Below are positions 58,097 to 64,000 of a DNA stretch of 64,000 nt, in pieces. The first letter of the stretch is position 1; each line of letters begins with the position of its first letter. The stretch lies in assembly GCA_949825065.1 (NCBI GenBank), contig OX463863.1, positions 22,127,933 to 22,191,932 of the forward strand, written 5' to 3'. Made by a program: the position numbers and the translations under genes. The notes beneath the pieces were generated by a model that was not told the origin of the DNA, made no database searches, and saw only the letters and a program-made list of their open reading frames with translations. The DNA comes from Odontocerum albicorne. Lineage: Eukaryota > Arthropoda > Insecta > Trichoptera > Odontoceridae.

Positions 58097-59064
58097 ATTC
58101 AGGTGATATGAGCAACATTTATAAAAATAATCCATCTGGACAGAATTCCTATGGTTGTGGAAATTGTTCACAGACATTGTCACGAAAATGTAAATTAAGA
58201 GATCATGAAAGGATTCATAGTGGAGAGAAGCCATACAGCTATGGGGAATGTGGTAAGACATTCTCACGAAAAGAATATTTGAAACCTCATAAAAGGATTC
58301 ATAGTGGAGAGAAGCCTTACAGCTGTGGACAATGTGATAAGACATTCTTACTAAAAGGTTATTTAAGATATCATCAAAGGATTCATAGTGGAGAGAAGCC
58401 TTACAGTTGTGGACAATGTGATAAGGCATTCTTACGAAAAGATTATTTGAAATCTCATGAAAGGATTCATAGTGGAGAGAAGCCTTATAGCTGTGGACAA
58501 TGTGATAAGACATTCTCACAAAAATCCGTTTTAAATTATCATAAAATGACTCATACTGGAGAGAAGCCCTACAGCTGTGGACAGTGTGATAAGACATTCT
58601 TTCGAAAACGTGATTTGAAATCTCATGAAAGGTTTCATAGTGGAGAGAAGCCTTACAGCTGTGGACAATGTGATAAGACATTTTCACTAAAATGTAATTT
58701 AAATTATCATGAAATGATTCATAGTGGAGAGAAACCTTACAGCTGTGGACAATGTGATAAGACATTCTCACAAAAGCGGGCTTTAAAATCTCATGAATGG
58801 ATTCATAGTGGAGAGAAGCCTTTCAGCTGTGGAGAATGTGATAAGACATTCTCACGAAAAAGCGTTTTAAAATCTCATGAAAGGATTCATAGTGGAGAGA
58901 ATCCTTACAGCTGTGGACAATGTGATAAGACATTCTCACAAAAATGTCATTTAAAATCTCATGAAAGAATTCATAGTGGAGAGAAGCCTTACAGGTGTGG
59001 ACAATGTGATAAGGCATTCTCACGAAAAGATTATTTGAAATCTCATGAAAGGATTCACAGTTGA
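58097..59064 (+). CDS. ZNF C, coding exon 3: 11 C2H2 fingers
   Basis: Begins after TTTTTAG with N-S-G-D-M-S-N-I-Y. Eleven finger units follow on the family scaffold, ending at the shared TGA (59062). Finger 2 has Cys replaced by Tyr (YSYGEC), so ten are intact. One linker is the classical TGEKP (after finger 5); the rest are SGEKP. Spliced length is 468 aa, the shortest of the complete copies. Helix residues differ from A, B and D, suggesting a different target. Intron 2 is 203 bp, shorter than in A through an internal deletion. No inserted element lies between its exons. Confidence 0.9.
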
Positions 59065-59400
59065 GAGAAGCACTACAGCTGTGAAAAATGAGTGAAGACA
59101 TTATCTGATTATGTAAATTTAATTCACCATTTGAGGATTCATATTGGAGAGAAGCCATACAGTTGGATGAATTGTGCGAGAATATTTTCACAAAAAAATG
59201 ACAATATTCCATTCAAGGATTCATGCTGGAGAAATTTCACAGCTGTGGACAGTGTGGGAAGCAGTCTTAATAGATGTTAAGGATTTATAGTGGATTAGAG
59301 CCCTTAAAGCTGTGGGAATTGTGGGAAGAAATTCTTAGAAAAAGGTTATCTTTTATCTTGTGCAAGGAAGCACAGTGAAGAAAAATACTGGACCAGCATT
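59065..59400 (+). pseudogene. Post-stop finger remnants, ZNF C
   Basis: Same frame after the TGA: EKHYSCEK, a second stop at the former Cys, then LIHHLRIHIGEKPYSWMN and CARIFSQKND. Mirrors the tail behind B. Confidence 0.75.
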
Positions 59401-59606
59401 GTGGAATTACATTTTTAAATTAAAGCCAGTGAGAAATTCATTTTACAAAAGAGCAGAATCGATAATCCTAATTTTAAACTTATAGTTTTATTATTTTTTA
59501 TAACTTATGAAATAGCTTTTCAGTTGTATTTTGTTGTTTTACTATTAAATAAATTAATAACCAGTGTTTTGATGCACTAGCCTGGATTAATGTTATAATT
59601 ATTATC

Positions 59607-59612
59607 AATAAA
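59607..59612 (+). promoter_or_regulatory. Poly(A) signal candidate, ZNF C
   Basis: AATAAA in TTATCAATAAAACTG, about 540 bp after the stop codon; conserved in A and B. Confidence 0.6.
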
Positions 59613-59959
59613 ACTGCGTGAATTATTGGATTTTTTTTATTATATTGATACCACCTCCCAGTAATAGAAAAATTAAATGTCTCTATGGTACTACTACCGT
59701 GACTGGAGGAGCGTATACAAGGGGCTCAAGGTGACAATAACAACTCGAGTAAATAATTTTACAATTTTATTAAATATGGAAGCGATACAGTAGGTCTATA
59801 GCGGTTCAGGTAGGGTTGCCGTGTTAGTCCGAGAATAATGCTAGGACGGCTCCAGGTGAGCGGCAACGCTGGTCCAAGCAGGACAGCAAATCTTTAAATT
59901 CAGAAACTCTGTTTGATGCTAGTCCCTGTATAGTATACTAATGGTGGGTTAGTGAAAAA

Positions 59960-60555
59960 GTTCGACTTAATTGGTCTATAGAAATTTCCGTCCAAAAGAT
60001 CTTTACGCATTTGAGGTATTGGGACAGCTTTAAATATTTTCCAGGACTTGAGGATTTTTCTTTCTCCACTCCATGCTGGCTTGTGTCGACTCGGGCGTGT
60101 TGTGGTGTACCCCAGTTTAATCGCAAGTAAATATGCGACTCAAAAATGCGTTCTTTCTTGTATAAACTGCGCCAAGAGCCGTTTACAGACGTGCAAACTT
60201 TTGTTCTGCAGTCGAAAGACGTGGGACCCATCGAGCAGACACTTTACGGAATCATAGGTCTTTTGTGATTATGGATTGAGTGCTCGCATTACTTATTCCT
60301 ATCTCAGCACAAATTTAGTAAACCGTCAAACGTCGGTCGCCTTCTAGAAAATCACGAATGGCGTTAATGTTCTGTTCGGTAATGCTGGAAAGAGCTTTAA
60401 CAGTTCTTTGACAGAGAACGAAGCTTTGACAGTGTTTGATCCTCGAACTGTACTGTCAGTCTCCGCAGAATTTTAGCCGGTTTTATGTCCTAACGAACGA
60501 CAAACTTGATAATTATGCGTTGCGCAATTGACGGGTGCACCTTTTGCTCAGACAT
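59960..60555 (-). pseudogene. mariner-family transposase relic, copy 2
   Basis: Starts MSEQKVHPSIAQRIIIKFVV on the minus strand, then AKILRRLTVQFEDQTLSKL, NAIRDFLEGDRRLTVYEICA, and VSARWVPRLSTAEQKFARL. Past the HTH region it reaches the first catalytic segment in changed frame (TCD*TGVHHNTPESTQASMEW, where the star is a stop). Several stops and a deletion. Longer than the copy at 31094-31396. The DNA-binding half and the start of the catalytic domain are represented; the second and third catalytic aspartates are not seen. Confidence 0.75.
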
Positions 60556-60659
60556 TGTGTGCCATATTAATGACAGAATCTACTGAGGCCAGCCTCCCGC
60601 TCTCCCCACCCAACACTCTTCGAGGCGGCCGCGCGCTCCACCTAAAATGACGGGTTCTA

Positions 60660-62340
60660 AAACAAAAGTCTCGTTAAAATTTTATCCACCCTCGTATTTT
60701 ACGAATAAGACAATTTGACTCATTGTTATTTCTATAAGATTGATACATTCTTTTCGAGATTCAATTGCATTAAAACACTCTTCGTCCCACGATGAAGGGG
60801 GTTGAGACTTAAAGGAGTGTTTTTTATAAAGGGGAATCGAAGAGTGAGCCACCTGGAACACCAACTCCATCTGGAATTTATCATACATAATACGCGTATG
60901 GAAGATTTTTGTGTATCGGCCAATCTTGTTGTATTGAGGCATCGAGAGTATGGGAGAATTTGTTCCAATCGACTCTACTGAGTATTAAATTTACTGCTAA
61001 TCTAGTGATTGTGGAGTGATTGGATTGTCCAGAGGGAAACTACACCCGTTAGGAAGTTTGCGTTTGGGCGCCATAAAAGGTCTTCAATATCCTTCATCGA
61101 GGGAGTGATATGAGAGTCAACAGTGGGACCCGAGGATTTGGTGGCATTTAAAATTTTTGGTTTCCAGGATTTAGAATGGTTAGCAGAGAGGATATTGTGG
61201 GAAGGTGGTTATGAGGTATTCTCGCCATATGCAATAACTTCGGTGAAAGATTCCACAAAGGCTGGGGTGGATTTTGATGCTGCCCGGTAAGATATGTTCT
61301 GTCATAAGGCGTTTTATATTAGTTTGCCCGATAAATTCCGGGCAGGGTCTGTCGATTGCTATTTGGCGTCCATCGCATGTAATATATGCTGGATCTGTCA
61401 GGGAGGTGGGATTGGTCACATTTAAAGAAACGTACAGATGATCTGCATTCCTGCTTTATGTATCCGTATCTGCAGCACTGGGAACACTTTGTTTGAGAAA
61501 TGATAATTTTATACCACAGAAGAGCTGTAGAAAGCGTAGACCCTGTCCATCAAATGTCAGTACTACTGTATGTGTAAGGGCCCATGTCACACCATCTGAG
61601 TAGGTTATCTTACGGTTAAATAATCTGGCTTTCTGGATTCTTCCATAGCTATTCAGTACTTCTAAATTTTCTCGGAATCCTTTCTCCTTCCACTCTACCG
61701 GGATTCCTCTTACGAGGCCTATTCTGGTGAGCATGAAAAAAGGAATAAATTATTTAAAGCCATAATCGGTAAGGGCTTCATTTTAGCCAATTTATTACGG
61801 CCTATTAATTTTATACCATTTTCCGGTGATATATCTGGTATTTTATTGTTTTTAAGGAACATCCCAAAGGTAATTGAATTAATTGATATTCCTGGTGAAT
61901 CAGTAATTTTTTGCACGTGTACCACGTAAGGAGATCGGCCATGTTTGTCATATTCCCTAACCTGGGGAAGAGAAGGGGGTGCAGGGAGTATAAGGGAAGA
62001 TGTTGTAGGGGTTATGATTGTTTGGAGTGTTTCAGTCCATGGTACAGTAAGAGGGGTTAATTTTTATTCAGGCGATCCTTGATAGCTCTCAAGCCTTAGG
62101 TTCCTCGTTCTCTTTCTTTTAAGTTAGTGTTTTACTTCCGTGGAAGATGAGACCGAGATTGCCTCCTCGGTAACCAAATTCGCTGTCAGAGGTTATATCT
62201 GGAGGTTTAGGATCAGGGGGTTTGAGTGGAATAATTTTTAAAAAAATACGAATAAACTTAAAACAGGGAGAGGAAAAAATAAACCTACCAGTATTTCTAT
62301 GATGAAAGTAAACACTAATATGTACACAATCTAAGGTATA
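60660..62340 (-). pseudogene. Non-LTR retrotransposon relic (ORF1 and start of ORF2), copy 2
   Basis: Better preserved than 31500-33110. Minus-strand pieces: SPGISINSITFGMFLKNNKI (61719-61925); RIGLVRGIPVEWKEKGFREN and RIQKARLFNRKITYSDGVTW (61456-61734); a CCHC-type knuckle with the His changed to Tyr (KCSQCCRYGYIKQEC, near 61490-61445); PCPEFIGQTNIKRLMTEH (61180-61419); and an ORF2 linker segment SSWDEECFNAIESRKECI (60682-60942). Order and motifs fit ORF1-ORF2 of a Jockey/I-type element. RT domain not found. Confidence 0.65.
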
Positions 62341-62430
62341 ATATAACACGTGTATAAATAATGGTAGAGTGAAAGGTTATTTTGTTGAATGTTCTAAATT
62401 AAACTGAATTTAGTTGTAAAACTAAATTAA

Positions 62431-62650
62431 AGTTTTTTTACTACGATAATTAATTTCCCGGGACGACGACCATAGAGGAAAATATCCGTGTCAAATTAAG
62501 CCATGCTTTATTATTAAGTTACACTCCATAGAAAAAACCATAAACAAAAATTGTCGCTCTTTAGCACAGATTCCATTAATATAAGGAACACTAGAAAATT
62601 ACTAACATTAATAATTAATTTTACCCAAAAAGTACCAGATTAAATGTTTG
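62431..62650. other. Unoccupied insertion sites for the piggyBac-like and Jockey-type elements
   Basis: AGTTTTTTTACTACGATAAT (62431-62450) is the counterpart of the two piggyBac flanks, differing by one A from a perfect TTAA site. GATTAAATGTTTGTAAGT around 62636-62655 is the intact Jockey target. Confidence 0.8.
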
Positions 62651-63750
62651 TAAGTAAAAATTGAAGTATAAAGTTGCACTGAAAACAAGTATTAAAATAG
62701 AAGTTTTATGTTTTAATTATGGTTTATGACATGAGGGATCCCTGAGATACATAAAATACCAAAAACCATAATTCACAAGTATTTGGTGCAATTTGTTAGA
62801 GGTTGGTATCATAATTATTTTATTATTAATTATTCCTTTTATCTTAATCAAAATATTTCGTAATTTCTTTTTATGGAAGACCAATTACCACTAATCTCTG
62901 GAAGGCCAAGTACCACTGATTTTGAAACGAGGGATCGCTGAGATACTAAAAATATTGAAAACCATCATTCACAATTATTTTGTGTAATTTCACATTAAAA
63001 TTTGAAATAACTTCCGGAGAGACCAATATTTTAAAATGCAAGGTGTGATGTTATTAAATGTATAAAATTATCCATGTTCATGCCATCACAAGATCTACGG
63101 AGCAAGTGGAAAACAAATATGGAAGCTGAATGAAATGAAGACCTCATCTCTCTGTCAACCCAAATACTGTAACATTGTACCATGGCTATTCGCCCGCAAG
63201 TCAATAAGTGACAAAGCCACTGAACCATAATTCAGTCATTGAATTAAATAAAAGTTATTTATAAGAACATTGCTGATATTTAATGTTACATTTAAACAAA
63301 TCATTCCGGTGTCGTTTTATTAAGTTTTTTTTTCTTCCTTAATTGCTTGCAAAATTTTCAGCATAAAAGCACATTCTAGATATGGATTCTTTAAAAGTAT
63401 CAAAGCTTAAAGATTATATAGTAAAAAATTGCCAATAATTCACACTGTTTTATTAATAATAAAAATAATATTAATCCAGCAGCTATGCACAATAGCGCAA
63501 CATAACGCAGACTACTCATTTTGAAAAATCATACAAAAATAGTGCAACAAAATATAACTCCTGAAAAATGATTTCAAAAGTTATGAAAAATACGAAAGTG
63601 ATAAAATAAAAAAAATTGTTTTAAACTCCCTCTTTTTTGAAAAATGAATTTCTTGATAACTTTAATTTAAAAATACAATTCTACAATGGAGTTTGAGTGT
63701 TTCTCCACACTATAAGATATTAAATAACCTTTTTCTAAGAATGCTCTTAT
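62650..63750 (-). repeat. 3' flank of ZNF H, duplicate of 38384-39500
   Basis: Noncoding, near-identical to the flank of E over about 1.1 kb. A minus-strand AATAAA lies near 63450. Confidence 0.7.
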
Positions 63751-64000
63751 TCTTAAATGGTCTATTCAACTTCTATTGTTTGAGACTGCTTTACACACTG
63801 CCCACAGCTTCTTTCTACTTTGAATCCTTTCATGACATTTTTTAGTACAATATCCACAGTTGCAGGTCTTCTCTCCACCATGAATCCTTTCATGGTAATA
63901 TATAGCTTTTTATGAAATTCTTGTCACATTGCCCACAGCTGTAGAGCTTCTCTCCACTATGAACTCTAATATGTTTCAAATAATATATTCTTAACCATTT
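63751..64000 (-). pseudogene. ZNF H, terminal finger remnants, cut by the window edge
   Basis: Minus strand from the right edge: KWLRIYYLKHIRVHSGEK, LYSCGQCDKNFIKSYIL and then stops, residue for residue like the end of E (39626-39823). The rest of this copy lies beyond the window. Confidence 0.75.

Overview
This is eukaryotic, AT-rich, intron-containing and transposon-dense DNA. The mix of Penelope-like, mariner, piggyBac and Jockey-type elements with a young C2H2 zinc-finger family points to an arthropod, most likely an insect with a large genome. That assignment is inference; I recognise no species marker. Layout: bases 1-13250 are one almost perfect (TATG)n tract, followed by a short duplicated segment and a 200-N assembly gap (14017-14216). 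From 14217 to the end the window is a cluster of paralogous C2H2 zinc-finger (ZNF) genes embedded in segmental duplications and riddled with transposable elements. I label the copies A (+, 14.6-17.3 kb), B (+, 26.1-28.9 kb), E (-, 40.8-39.5 kb, pseudogene), D (-, 48.6-41.1 kb), G (+, 52.4-53.0 kb, fragment), C (+, 56.4-59.1 kb) and H (-, entering from the right edge, 64.0-63.7 kb). A, B, C and D share one gene model: a coding exon of 181-184 bp beginning MDP, a 255-bp exon, and a long exon carrying 11-17 tandem fingers, with both introns in phase 1. Exons 1 and 2 encode two related acidic modules that each carry two sumoylation-type motifs (hydrophobic-K-x-E). These genes are probably nuclear DNA-binding regulators; the target is unknown. 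The stretch holding B and E (about 22.1-39.9 kb) and the stretch holding C and H (about 53.6-64.0 kb) are two copies of one larger duplicated unit. The B/E copy has gained a mariner, a solo LTR, a piggyBac-like element and a Jockey-type element. For each, the C/H copy still shows the unoccupied or nearly unoccupied site, so the duplication came first. Copy D carries two Penelope-like insertions, one per intron; both have the unusual arrangement of an inverted partial copy joined head-to-head to the main copy, with 3' ends pointing outward. Gene status: A, C and D have consistent splice sites and open frames. B has lost the AG of both internal splice acceptors but keeps a 17-finger frame and has in-frame substitute AGs 9 and 6 nt downstream. 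E, G and H are decayed. All of this is read by eye: similarities are from direct comparison within the window, protein families from remembered motifs, and no database search was run.
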